A DNA stretch of 64,000 nt. Source: Faecalibacterium taiwanense (GTDB taxonomy: Bacteria; Bacillota; Clostridia; Oscillospirales; Ruminococcaceae). The DNA is taken from the NCBI RefSeq assembly GCF_036632915.2, contig NZ_CP155552.1, positions 558,001 through 622,000 of the forward strand, written 5' to 3'. The notes beneath the pieces are model-generated. The model had not been told where the DNA came from. It saw only the letters and a program-made list of their open reading frames with translations, and ran no database searches. Positions 24,970 through 33,630 of the stretch are shown here, piece by piece; position 1 is the stretch's first letter, and each line of letters begins with the position of its first letter. A program made the translations under genes and the position numbers.

Positions 24970-26298
24970 ATGGCAGCCACCCGCAGACAACATAAAAACC
25001 AAAAAGAAAGTGCATGGGTGCCGCCGCTGCAGCGGGACCCGGGACCATGGAACCGGCTGCTGCTCAACTGGCTGGCAACGCTGGCCATTATCATGGTGTT
25101 CGGCCTTGTAATGCTGTACAGCGCAAGCTACACCACCGGCTACCTGCGCATGGGCGACAGCCTGCACTACATCAAGCAGCAGGCTATCTGCATGGCCATT
25201 GGCATTGGCTGTATGGTAGTCATGAGCTATGTGGATCACCGCTTCCTGCGCTGGGCGAGCAAGCCGCTGTACTGGGTGGTGCTGGCCATGCTGGCCGTCA
25301 CGCTGACCTTTGCACCGCTGAACGGCTGCCGCCGCTGGATCCGTCTGGGCGGACTGACTCTGCAAACCTCTGAGGTGGCAAAGTTTGAGATGATCCTGCT
25401 CTCGTCCCATCTGGCGGCAAGTGCGCCGCAGATCGGCCGGTTCAGCCCGTCGCTGAGAGAAAAGATCAAACCAAAGGATTGGCTGTTCATCCGCATCGTA
25501 AGGCAGCTGATCGTGCCGGTGCTGCCGCTGGTGCCGGTGGTGGTGCTGCTGTTTTTAGAGCCGCACATGTCCGGCATCCTGCTGACCACCGCCATCGTGG
25601 GCACCATCCTTATGCTGACCGGCTGCGGCGGTGTATTGACATGGTGCGGGGCCGCAGCGGCGGCTCTGCTGCTGAAACCGGCCCTGACGCTGGTGGAATC
25701 CATTGGCTATCTGCAGGACCGCCTGAACACATGGTCCGATGATCTGGAAGCGCTGAACGACCAGACCAAGCAGAGCTTGTACGCCATCGGCTCCGGCGGA
25801 CTGAAGGGCCTTGGCCTTGGCAACAGCGTGGAAAAGCAGCTCTGGCTGCCGGAAAGCACCAACGACTTCATCTTCAGTGTGGTGTGCGAAGAGTTGGGCT
25901 TCATCGGTGCGGTGCTCATCATCGTGCTGTTCATACTGCTCATAGCGCAGGGCCTGATGATCGCCTATAAGGCCGAGAACCAGTTCTGCACCATGGTGGG
26001 GATTGGCATTATGGCGCAGATCGCCTGGCAGGTGTTCTGCAACATCGCCGTGGTCACCAACACCATCCCGAATACCGGCATCAGCCTTCCGTTTTTCTCG
26101 TCCGGCGGCACCAGTCTGATCTTGCTGCTGGCAGAAATGGGCGTGATGGTGAACATTGGGCGCAACGGAGAGCGGGCGGCGCAGCAGAGGGCGGCGGCCC
26201 ACGCACAGCGGCAGGCTGCAAAGGCTCAGCGTGATGCGGAGCTGAAGGACCGTACCATCAATCTGGACGATGCCCGCCGTGCACGCAATGAACTGTAA
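24970..26298 (+). CDS. ftsW: Septal peptidoglycan glycosyltransferase FtsW (SEDS family)
   Basis: 442 aa, ten TM SEDS protein that polymerises lipid II with its class B PBP partner. Family motifs are VMLYSAS in TM1, GCRRWIRLGGLTLQTSEVAKF, STNDFIFSVVCEELGFIG, and PNTGISLPFFSSGGTS, which holds the conserved Pro and GG turn. The C-terminal tail of about 50 residues is charged and helical. I prefer ATG 24970 over GTG 24964 because AAGGGGG would be only 2 nt from the GTG. FtsW rather than RodA follows from its position between mraY and murG. Confidence 0.93.
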   Translation: MAATRRQHKNQKESAWVPPLQRDPGPWNRLLLNWLATLAIIMVFGLVMLYSASYTTGYLRMGDSLHYIKQQAICMAIGIGCMVVMSYVDHRFLRWASKPLYWVVLAMLAVTLTFAPLNGCRRWIRLGGLTLQTSEVAKFEMILLSSHLAASAPQIGRFSPSLREKIKPKDWLFIRIVRQLIVPVLPLVPVVVLLFLEPHMSGILLTTAIVGTILMLTGCGGVLTWCGAAAAALLLKPALTLVESIGYLQDRLNTWSDDLEALNDQTKQSLYAIGSGGLKGLGLGNSVEKQLWLPESTNDFIFSVVCEELGFIGAVLIIVLFILLIAQGLMIAYKAENQFCTMVGIGIMAQIAWQVFCNIAVVTNTIPNTGISLPFFSSGGTSLILLLAEMGVMVNIGRNGERAAQQRAAAHAQRQAAKAQRDAELKDRTINLDDARRARNEL

Positions 26299-26378
26299 CG
26301 ACTGTTTTGAGGGCTCAGGCCAGTGGGGAGCTCCCCGATGACCTGCCCAGATGCACTAATAATAGAGGAGGAATCGTC

Positions 26379-27503
26379 ATGCGAGTTCTGATCGCTGCCG
26401 GCGGCACTGCCGGCCATATCAACCCGGCACTTGCCATTGCAGGTGCTATCAAAAAGGCAGACCCTTCTGCCGAGATCCACTTTGCCGGCCGCAAGGAGGG
26501 CATGGAGTATCGTCTGGTAGGACAGGCGGGCTATCCCTTCCACCATATCGAGATCACCGGTTTCCAGCGCAGGCTGTCGCTGAACAACATCAAGCGCAAC
26601 ATCGTTACGCTGTGGAATCTGGCCCTCTCTGGCCCCAAGGCAAAGGCCATTATGAAGGAGGTCAAACCTGATCTTGTGATCGGCTGCGGCGGCTATGTGT
26701 CCGGTCCGGTGGTGCGCTGTGCCGCCAAAATGGGCATCCACACCGCCATTCATGAGCAGAACGCATTCCCCGGCGTGACCAACAAGCTGCTGGCACCGGA
26801 TGTGGATCTCGTGTTTGCCGCCGTGCCTGCTGCTGTGGAAAAGCTGGGCGCACCTGATAAGACCATCGTGGTGGGCAATCCGGTGCGCCCGGAGGTGTTC
26901 ACCAAGGCAAAGGACCGCGATGCCATCCGCGCTGAGCTGGGCGCGGGCGACCGCACGGTGATCCTTTCCTTCGGCGGCAGCCTTGGCGCACGCCGCGTCA
27001 ACGAGGTGGTGGCCGACCTGTGTGCATGGGAACAGCACGAGAAGAAGCCGGTGCTGCATCTCCACGCTACCGGCCAGTACGGTGTGCAGCTGTTCAAGGA
27101 TCTGGAAAAGGAAAAGAACTTCGCGGAGGGCGACGGCCTTGTGGTGAAGGAATACATCAACAATATGCCGGAACTGCTGGCTGCGGCAGACCTTGTCATC
27201 AGCCGCGCCGGTGCGCTGACGCTGGCCGAGTTGGAAGCTGTTGGCCGTGCAGCCGTGCTCATCCCCAGCCCCAATGTGGCTGAGAACCACCAGTACTTCA
27301 ATGCCATGGAACTGCAGAAGGCCGATGCCGCTGTGGTGATCGAGGAAAAAGACCTGACCGGCGAAAAGCTGGTGAGCACGGTGTCCGACATGCTGGCACA
27401 GCCCGGCAAGCTGGCTGAGATGGGCAAAAATGCCCGCAGCCTGTCGGTGGATGACAGCCTTGACCGTATTGCAGACGCTCTGATGAAACTGGTGCAGAAG
27501 TAA
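26379..27503 (+). CDS. murG: Undecaprenyl-diphospho-muramoylpentapeptide GlcNAc transferase MurG
   Basis: 374 aa GT28 enzyme that adds GlcNAc to lipid I, making lipid II on the inner membrane face. The N-terminal glycine-rich loop AAGGTAGHINPALAIA matches the MurG signature. Others are GCGGYVSGPVV, HEQNAFPGVTNKLL, SFGGSLGARRVNE (second G loop), and ISRAGALTLAELEAVGRAAVLIPSPN with the UDP-GlcNAc-binding Ser, Arg and Glu. AATAGAGGAGG precedes ATG 26379. It sits between ftsW and ftsQ. Confidence 0.96.
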   Translation: MRVLIAAGGTAGHINPALAIAGAIKKADPSAEIHFAGRKEGMEYRLVGQAGYPFHHIEITGFQRRLSLNNIKRNIVTLWNLALSGPKAKAIMKEVKPDLVIGCGGYVSGPVVRCAAKMGIHTAIHEQNAFPGVTNKLLAPDVDLVFAAVPAAVEKLGAPDKTIVVGNPVRPEVFTKAKDRDAIRAELGAGDRTVILSFGGSLGARRVNEVVADLCAWEQHEKKPVLHLHATGQYGVQLFKDLEKEKNFAEGDGLVVKEYINNMPELLAAADLVISRAGALTLAELEAVGRAAVLIPSPNVAENHQYFNAMELQKADAAVVIEEKDLTGEKLVSTVSDMLAQPGKLAEMGKNARSLSVDDSLDRIADALMKLVQK

Positions 27504-27536
27504 AACAAAACCTAAACCGGAAAGGAGGTGTGCGCC

Positions 27537-29078
27537 ATGCAGCAATACCGCAATAACAGAAACAACGGCAATATCTACGACCTGCGGAAAGACCTGCAGC
27601 ATACTCCGCCGCCTTCACAACAAAAAGGATCTTCCGGCAGTGCGGACGGGCGCTATGGCTTCAACGGGGAACCGCTGAGCTTTGCGCCGGACCGCACCGC
27701 CAATGGTACGGTGCGCCGCACCCGTACCGATAACAGCATCGAGTTCCCTTCGCAGCCGCGCCGCACCGAACAGAGCGGCACCCGGCGCACCAGCGGCCAG
27801 AACCGGAACCGTACCGCGCAGCGAAGCCGCACGGCCCAGCCGGAACAGCGTGCATCCGGCACGGCCCGCAAGCCGCAGCAGCGCCGTTCACAGGGACAGA
27901 AGCCGCGCAAGACAGCGGCTCAGGCAGCGCAGCAGCGCTACAAAAACCAGCGTCTGCGCCCGGCACAACAGCAGCCACGCGACCCGGTACAGCGGGAAAA
28001 ACGCAAGAAGCGCCGCCTAACCCGCGCTGCACTGAAGCGGCGGCGGATGCTGCGGCGGCTGATGGCCTTTGTGACCCTGCTGGCCGTGATCGCCGCCGGT
28101 GTTTACCTGACCATGACCATGCTGTTTAAGATCGGCACCATTCAGGTGCAGACGGCGGACGGCACCGTGGTGCAGGAGGTGGGCGGCTATTCCAGCAGCC
28201 AGATCCTGCAGGCACTGGGTGTGCAGACCGAAGAGAACATTTTCAGCTTTGACCCTGCCGCCAAGGAAGCGGAACTGGAAAAGCAGTTCCCGCTGCTGGA
28301 ATCCATCAGGGTGGTTCGGGATTACCCCAACACGGTGGTGGTGCAGGTGACCGAGGCGGTGCCTACCTATGCCATGCAGACGAAGAGCGGCTGGCTGACC
28401 CTCTCGGATCAGTTCAAGATCCTGGCCTGCGAGTCTGCCCAGCCGGAAGAACTCAAGACTCTATACGGCGGCGAGCCGGTGTCGGTGACACCCGGCGACC
28501 AGCTGACCTTTGCAGCGCAGGCAGACCCGGCGGCATCGGATGCATCCGGTTCGGCAGCAGCTTCGGCAGCGGTGCAGACGGACGACCGTCTGGATGCGCT
28601 GAATGAGCTGCAGGCAAAGCTGGAAGAGTATGGGATGCTGGACGATGTGACCCGCATGGAATTTGCGGACACCGACCAGATGGCATTTTTGTATCAGGAT
28701 CGTGTCAGTGTGCTTCTGGGTACACGGAACGATCTGGATTATAAGCTGGACCGCGCACGCTATGTGCTGACCAATGCCGACGGCAAGGGTTGTGCCCCTA
28801 CCGACACCGGCAGACTGGATTTCAGCCATGTCAGCGCGGGCAGCACCCGTAAAATTTACTTTGCACAGGGCCAGCCGACCCTGCCCTCCGGTTATGTTGT
28901 GCCGGAAAAGACCGTGCCGGAAGAGCCTGACACCTCTGCTGCCGAGGATACTGCGGCAGACGGTGCAGAGGATGCCGCTGCGGCCCAGCCTGCGGACGAT
29001 ACGGCGGCAGCTGCGGAAGAAACACCGCTGACCGACCCCGCCCGCATGACCGCAAATAACGAAGAAAACCCCATGTGA
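27537..29078 (+). CDS. ftsQ: FtsQ/DivIB-like division protein with long disordered ends
   Basis: 513 aa. The first 165 residues are cytoplasmic, very basic and low-complexity (many Arg, Gln, Ser and Thr, e.g. RTAQRSRTAQPEQRASG). One TM helix (LMAFVTLLAVIAAGVYLTM) follows, then a POTRA domain (MLFKIGTIQVQ, SSSQILQALGVQTEENIFSFD, FPLLESIRVVRDYPNTVVVQVTE), a beta domain, and a Pro/Ala/Glu/Asp-rich tail from about residue 455. It belongs to the FtsLBQ complex at the septum. I chose ATG 27537 because AAAGGAGG overlaps the alternative GTG 27528. An Ala/Asp insertion around residue 320 splits the beta domain. Both long tails exceed those of standard DivIB. Confidence 0.87.
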   Translation: MQQYRNNRNNGNIYDLRKDLQHTPPPSQQKGSSGSADGRYGFNGEPLSFAPDRTANGTVRRTRTDNSIEFPSQPRRTEQSGTRRTSGQNRNRTAQRSRTAQPEQRASGTARKPQQRRSQGQKPRKTAAQAAQQRYKNQRLRPAQQQPRDPVQREKRKKRRLTRAALKRRRMLRRLMAFVTLLAVIAAGVYLTMTMLFKIGTIQVQTADGTVVQEVGGYSSSQILQALGVQTEENIFSFDPAAKEAELEKQFPLLESIRVVRDYPNTVVVQVTEAVPTYAMQTKSGWLTLSDQFKILACESAQPEELKTLYGGEPVSVTPGDQLTFAAQADPAASDASGSAAASAAVQTDDRLDALNELQAKLEEYGMLDDVTRMEFADTDQMAFLYQDRVSVLLGTRNDLDYKLDRARYVLTNADGKGCAPTDTGRLDFSHVSAGSTRKIYFAQGQPTLPSGYVVPEKTVPEEPDTSAAEDTAADGAEDAAAAQPADDTAAAAEETPLTDPARMTANNEENPM

Positions 29079-29105
29079 CAAAATGTTTTGAGGAGCGTGT
29101 GCAGT

Positions 29106-30584
29106 ATGAAACTGGAACAGTTACTGGAAGGCGTGCCCTTTACCCTTGCGCAGGGCAGCCTGGACACCGAGATCTCGGATATCATCTACGACAGCCGCAA
29201 GGCGGCACCGGGCCTTTTGTTCGTGTGCATCGTGGGCACCCAGCGTGACAGCCATGAGTTTGCCGCCGACTGCGCGGCAAAGGGTGTCAGCGCACTGGTC
29301 ATCCAGCACGACATCGACCTTTCTGCCCTGCCGGGCGTGACCGTGGTCAAGGTGGAAAGCAGCCGCTATGCCATGGCGCTGATGAGCGCGAACCTCTTCG
29401 GCAACCCGTCCCGCCAGATGACCATGATCGGTGTGACCGGCACCAAGGGCAAGACCACTACCACCCACATGATCAAGAGCGTGCTGGAAGCTGCAGGCCG
29501 CAAGGTGGGCATGATCGGCACCAACGGCATTTATTATATGGGCCGCCACAAGGAAACTGCCAACACCACCCCGGAAAGTTACGAGCTGCAAAAGACCTTC
29601 CGGGAGTTTCTGGATGCAGGCTGCGACACCGCGCTGATGGAAGTTTCCAGCCAGGGCTTGATGATGGACCGCGTGGCCGGTGTGCACTACAATGTGGGCG
29701 TGTTCACCAACCTTTCGCCGGATCACATCGGCCCCGGCGAGCACAAGACCTTTGAGGAGTACCGCAGCTGGAAGGGCCAGCTGTTCAAGCGCTGCGACGT
29801 GGGCGTGGTGAACATTGACGATGAGAATACCGAAGCACTTCTGGAAGGCCACACCTGCCGCCTTGTCACCTATGGCCGCGCTGAGCAGGCGGACTACCGC
29901 GAGACCGGCTTTGAACTGCTGCGCACCCACGATTTTCTGGGCGTGAAGTTCCATGTGACCGGCAAGGACGAGATGGATGTGAAGGTGAACATGCCCGGTG
30001 AGTTCAGCGTGTACAACGCGCTGGCAGCTCTGGCGGTGGGCAAGGTGCTGGGCCTGCCGGATCAGGCCATCCACGACGGCCTTGGCAAGTGCGTGGTCAA
30101 GGGCCGCGTGGAGCTGGTGCCCATCAGCAAAAAGTTTACCATCCTGCTGGACTATGCCCACAACGAGGTGTCCACCGAAAGCCTGCTCACCACTCTGCGG
30201 GCCTACAAGCCCCACCGTCTGGTGGTGGTGTTCGGCTGCGGCGGCAACCGCTCCAAGCTGCGCCGCTACGGCATGGGCGAGATCTGCGCCAAGATGGCGG
30301 ATCTCTCCATCCTTACCGAGGACAACAACCGCTTTGAAAAGGTGGAGGACATCCTTGCTGATATCCGCGTGGGCATGAACAAGGGCAACCCGGACGCAAA
30401 GTTTGTGGAAATCCCCGACCGTCTGGATGCACTGCACTACGCAGTGGATCACGCGCAGGAGGGCGACCTGATCGCCGTCATTGGCAAGGGCCACGAGACC
30501 TACCGTGACCGCGAGGGTGTCAAGACTCCGTTCCTGGAGCGGGAGCTGCTGGAAGAGTACGCACAGCAGATCGGGCTGGAATAA
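29106..30584 (+). CDS. murE: UDP-MurNAc-tripeptide synthetase MurE
   Basis: 492 aa Mur ligase that adds the third stem-peptide amino acid to UDP-MurNAc-L-Ala-D-Glu. Motifs include DIIYDSRKAAPGLLFVC, the ATP P-loop IGVTGTKGKTTTTHM, NTTPES, MEVSSQGL, and C-terminal LDYAHNEVSTES plus GKGHETY. The specificity loop reads TEDNNRFEKVEDI. meso-DAP ligases have DNPR there, so Asn and Arg are kept but Pro is Asn. DAP is therefore likelier than Lys but not certain. MurE usually lies near the front of dcw clusters; here it is last. A strong bidirectional terminator follows. Confidence 0.93.
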   Translation: MKLEQLLEGVPFTLAQGSLDTEISDIIYDSRKAAPGLLFVCIVGTQRDSHEFAADCAAKGVSALVIQHDIDLSALPGVTVVKVESSRYAMALMSANLFGNPSRQMTMIGVTGTKGKTTTTHMIKSVLEAAGRKVGMIGTNGIYYMGRHKETANTTPESYELQKTFREFLDAGCDTALMEVSSQGLMMDRVAGVHYNVGVFTNLSPDHIGPGEHKTFEEYRSWKGQLFKRCDVGVVNIDDENTEALLEGHTCRLVTYGRAEQADYRETGFELLRTHDFLGVKFHVTGKDEMDVKVNMPGEFSVYNALAALAVGKVLGLPDQAIHDGLGKCVVKGRVELVPISKKFTILLDYAHNEVSTESLLTTLRAYKPHRLVVVFGCGGNRSKLRRYGMGEICAKMADLSILTEDNNRFEKVEDILADIRVGMNKGNPDAKFVEIPDRLDALHYAVDHAQEGDLIAVIGKGHETYRDREGVKTPFLERELLEEYAQQIGLE

Positions 30585-30589
30585 CAGAT

Positions 30590-30634
30590 AAAAAATAACG
30601 CCGTGTCGAATGTTCAGACACGGCGTTATTTTTT
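30590..30634. terminator. Bidirectional terminator between murE and the P-type ATPase
   Basis: The 18-bp perfect arms 30590-30607 and 30617-30634 start and end in A and T runs, so it stops convergent transcription from both sides. Confidence 0.9.
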
Positions 30635-30641
30635 GCGGTAA

Positions 30642-32744
30642 TTATGCTTTCAGCTGCGGAGCCTTGTTCTCCGGCAGGAGATTGGTCATGCTCTTCAGGC
30701 TGATGCCGATGGTGGAGAGATTGTGCAGCATGGCAGAGGAGGCCGGCTGCAGGATGCCCAGAGCACCCAGCGCGATGAGGGCCGAGTTGAAGGTGAGCAC
30801 GAAGCGGTAGTTTGCGTGCACGCGCTTTTGCAGAGAGTTGGCGATGGCCTTGAGGGCCACCAGCTCCTCCAGACTGTCGGCTTTGATGGTCACGTCTGCA
30901 ATCTCGCGGGCGATGGCAGCACCGGAGTTGATGGCAATGCCAATGTCGGCAGCGGACAGGGCGGGGGAGTCGTTGATGCCGTCACCGATCATCACCACGG
31001 TGTGGCCCTCGGCCTTGGCCTGCTGGACGAAGTTTGCCTTGTCCTCGGGCAGCACCTCGGCAAAGAAGCGGTCCACGCCCACCTGCTTTGCAATGGCGGC
31101 AGCGGTGCGTTCGCTGTCGCCGGTCATCATGACGGTGTTCCGGATGCCCAGCGCACGCAGGCCGTTCAGCACAGCGGCGGCTTCCGGGCGCAGCGGGTCG
31201 GAAATGCAGATCACGCCCACCAGCTGCCCGCTGGCAGCCATGTACAGGTGCGAATACGCGGGCTTGAGGGCATCGAACTTCTGCTGCTCGGCTGTGGGGA
31301 TGGTACACTTTTCATCCTCAAAGACGAAGTGGTGACTGCCAATGACCACGCGCTGGCCGCCCACGCGGCTTGCAATGCCGTGGGCCACGATGTACTCCAC
31401 CTCGGAGTGCATCTCCTCATGGGAAATGCCGCGTTCCTTGGCGGCACGCACCACGGCGTTGGCCATGGAATGGGGGAAGTGCTCTTCCAGACATGCGGCC
31501 AGCTGCAGAACTTCGCGCTCGTTGCAGCCGGAGAAGGGCACGACCTCCACTACCTGCGGGGTGGCACGGGTGAGGGTGCCGGTCTTGTCGAACACGATAG
31601 TGTCGGCCTTGGACAGGGCTTCCAGATACTTGCCGCCCTTGACGGTGATGTGGTAGCTGCCGCACTCGCGCATGGCGGAAAGCACGGCCAGCGGCATGGA
31701 GAGCTTGAGCGCGCAGGAGAAATCCACCATCAGGCAGGAGATGGCGCGGGTGGCGTTGCGGGTGAGCAGATAGGTGACCACCGTTGCGCCCAGACACCAG
31801 GGCACCAGCTTGTCGGCCAGAGCCAGCGCACGGCTCTCGGTGCTGGACTTGAGCTTTTCGGATTCCTCGATCATGGCCACGATCTTATCGTAGCGGTTGG
31901 AACCGCCCTCGGCCTTGGCGATAAAGACACACTCGCCCTCCTCCACAACGGTGCCGGCATAGAGGGTGGAGCCCTCTGCCTTGCGCACCGGCATGGACTC
32001 GCCGGTCAAAGCAGCCTGATTCACCATGGCTTCGCCTTCCAGAACGGTGCCGTCCAGCGGGATCATGTTGCCGCTGCGCACGACCACCTCATCGCCGGAG
32101 CGTACTTTGGTCAGAGGCACCAGCACTTCGGTGCCTTGGCTGCGCACCCACACCTTGTCCACGTTCAGGGCCATGCTGCGGGCCAGATCGTCCAGACTCT
32201 TCTTGCGGGTCCACTCTTCCAGCAGAGAACCCAGGTTCAGCAGGAACATGACAGAACCGGCGGTGCCAAAGTCGCCGCGCAGCAGCGAGACGCCGATGGA
32301 CAAAGCGTCCAGCACCTCCACTTCCAGCCTGCGGCTCAGCACGCAGCGCACACCCTTCCAGAGAAAGCGGATGGAGCGGAATGCCGTGTAGGCAGCGTCA
32401 AGGGGCGCGGGCAGGAACAGCTTGCGCAGGCAGCGGCCTGCCACCAGATCGAACATTTTATCCTGATATTCCCGGTTCAGCCTGCGGCTGTCGGTAGAGG
32501 TGACCAGAGCGTCATACTCGGCCACATCGAACTTGTAGCCTGCCAGAATGGCAATGGCGGCGGTGCGCTTGCCGGTATAGGTAATGACCACATCGCCGGT
32601 GCGCTCGTAAACGGCGGCATGGACGATGGCATCTTTGTGGTTCAGATATGCTTCCAGCACATCGGCACGGTGCAAAGTCATGCGGACGTTTTCCACATGC
32701 ACGCGCATCCGGCCTTTGCCTTCATGCAGAATGGTACATTTCAT
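30642..32744 (-). CDS. P1B-type heavy-metal translocating ATPase with SCALKLS membrane motif
   Basis: 700 aa. The N-terminal region of about 90 residues resembles a degenerate ferredoxin-like metal domain without a CxxC. The actuator loop has the TGES motif (AALTGESMP). The phosphorylation site is DKTGTLT, the P1B-specific HP region reads EEHFPHSMA, and the hinge is GDGINDSPALSAADIG. The membrane transport motif, usually CPC or SPC, reads DFSCALKLSMP with a single Cys and no preceding Pro. That variant marks a distinct P1B group; the metal (Mn, Fe or Zn are candidates) cannot be set by sequence. The upstream DUF6110 gene reads in the same direction and often accompanies this ATPase type, as far as I recall. 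Confidence 0.9.
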   Translation of the reverse strand: MKCTILHEGKGRMRVHVENVRMTLHRADVLEAYLNHKDAIVHAAVYERTGDVVITYTGKRTAAIAILAGYKFDVAEYDALVTSTDSRRLNREYQDKMFDLVAGRCLRKLFLPAPLDAAYTAFRSIRFLWKGVRCVLSRRLEVEVLDALSIGVSLLRGDFGTAGSVMFLLNLGSLLEEWTRKKSLDDLARSMALNVDKVWVRSQGTEVLVPLTKVRSGDEVVVRSGNMIPLDGTVLEGEAMVNQAALTGESMPVRKAEGSTLYAGTVVEEGECVFIAKAEGGSNRYDKIVAMIEESEKLKSSTESRALALADKLVPWCLGATVVTYLLTRNATRAISCLMVDFSCALKLSMPLAVLSAMRECGSYHITVKGGKYLEALSKADTIVFDKTGTLTRATPQVVEVVPFSGCNEREVLQLAACLEEHFPHSMANAVVRAAKERGISHEEMHSEVEYIVAHGIASRVGGQRVVIGSHHFVFEDEKCTIPTAEQQKFDALKPAYSHLYMAASGQLVGVICISDPLRPEAAAVLNGLRALGIRNTVMMTGDSERTAAAIAKQVGVDRFFAEVLPEDKANFVQQAKAEGHTVVMIGDGINDSPALSAADIGIAINSGAAIAREIADVTIKADSLEELVALKAIANSLQKRVHANYRFVLTFNSALIALGALGILQPASSAMLHNLSTIGISLKSMTNLLPENKAPQLKA

Positions 32745-32821
32745 ATATCAAATATCCTTCTCTATCTTTTTGCCGCAGCGTCAGGCTGCTATACCCTGCA
32801 CGCCTGCGGCCCCACTCTCAC

Positions 32822-32847
32822 AAAAAAGAGCCGCCCGAAGGCGGCTC
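32822..32847 (-). terminator. Terminator between the DUF6110 gene and the ATPase
   Basis: The minus-strand 8-bp arms GAGCCGCC and GGCGGCTC with TTCG loop run into TTTTTT. A second hairpin (32848-32868) precedes it. Confidence 0.75.
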
Positions 32848-32888
32848 GAAAGCCACGTTGGGGCTTTCAGTGCTTTACGAACCGAAAA

Positions 32889-33182
32889 TTACTCAGCGGT
32901 CTCTTCAGCGGTCTCTTCGGTGGTCTCCTCGGCGGCATCCTCGATCACAGCAGCCTCGGCCTCAACAGCACGAGCCTCGTTGATGGCCTTTGCATCGGCC
33001 AGAATGTCACCGGCCTGCTCCTGAACTTTGCTGACGGTCTCCATGGTGGAGTCCTTCATGCGCAGCACGGCAGCAGTGGTCTGGGTGTAGACCTTCTTGG
33101 CGTCCTTGCTGGACAGCAGCTTGAAACCGGCAGAACCGAACAGAGTACCGGCGGCGAACAGTGCGATCTTCTTGATATCCAT
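32889..33182 (-). CDS. DUF6110-type small membrane-anchored protein
   Basis: 97 aa. An N-terminal hydrophobic helix (IKKIALFAAGTLFGSAGFKLL) is followed by a basic KDAKKVYTQTTAAVLRMKD segment and a long acidic tail rich in Glu, Ala and Thr (EETTEETAEETAE repeat). The N-terminal half matches what I recall as DUF6110, found beside heavy-metal P-type ATPases in Firmicutes. The acidic tail could bind metal or attach to a partner. Co-directional with the ATPase 144 bp downstream, though a terminator lies between, so the ATPase depends on read-through or another promoter. Function unknown. Confidence 0.75.
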   Translation of the reverse strand: MDIKKIALFAAGTLFGSAGFKLLSSKDAKKVYTQTTAAVLRMKDSTMETVSKVQEQAGDILADAKAINEARAVEAEAAVIEDAAEETTEETAEETAE

Positions 33183-33206
33183 AGTAACTTCCCTACCTTT
33201 TCTATT

Positions 33207-33516
33207 TCCTGTCAGAGGCCCTGCACCGCAGGACCTGTAAGATGAATATACCGGCCCAAAAGCCGGAGAACAGGGTGGACATTTCCCTTCTGTCGAGCCT
33301 ATTGTAGCACAGAATTTACCATTTTCAAGCTTTTTCTTGAATGTTAATACATGTAAACTTTTTACGATGTGTAGTTAGAAAAAGCTATCTCTAACGCGTT
33401 TTTTAAGACAAACTACAGTTTGTAAATGGAAACTAACCGGCAGATGGGACGAGAAAGAATTTCCAGTTTGTAAAAAATCCTGGTTTGGAAATGCAGGTTG
33501 CCGCCACGGCCCTTCT
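33207..33516. other. Gene-free stretch upstream of the DUF6110 gene
   Basis: I see no gene. It holds the DUF6110 promoter (33301-33328), an AT-rich segment and a 14-bp near-perfect palindrome CAAACT-AC-AGTTTG at 33409-33422. Confidence 0.4.
33301..33328 (-). promoter_or_regulatory. Promoter of the DUF6110/ATPase genes
   Basis: The minus-strand -35 is TTGAAA (33323-33328), the spacer is 16 bp and the -10 is TACAAT (33301-33306). Confidence 0.6.
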
Positions 33517-33620
33517 CTGTGAAAAAGCAACCCGGAAAAATCCGCAGATTTTTCCGGGCTGCTAAAATAAAAATCGTTTTCCGCTGAAGATGCCAAGAGC
33601 GACGCGGCGGGCATTTTAAA
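33517..33620 (-). repeat. 3'-end element family A, copy 2 (terminator of serA)
   Basis: Read from serA, it starts about 10 bp after the stop. Module 1 is ATGCCCGCCGCG..CTTGGCATCTTCAGCGG. The terminator arms 33531-33542 and 33547-33558 enclose a TGCG loop and end in GCTTTTTCACAG. Confidence 0.75.
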
Positions 33621-33630
33621 CCGTTTTGCT

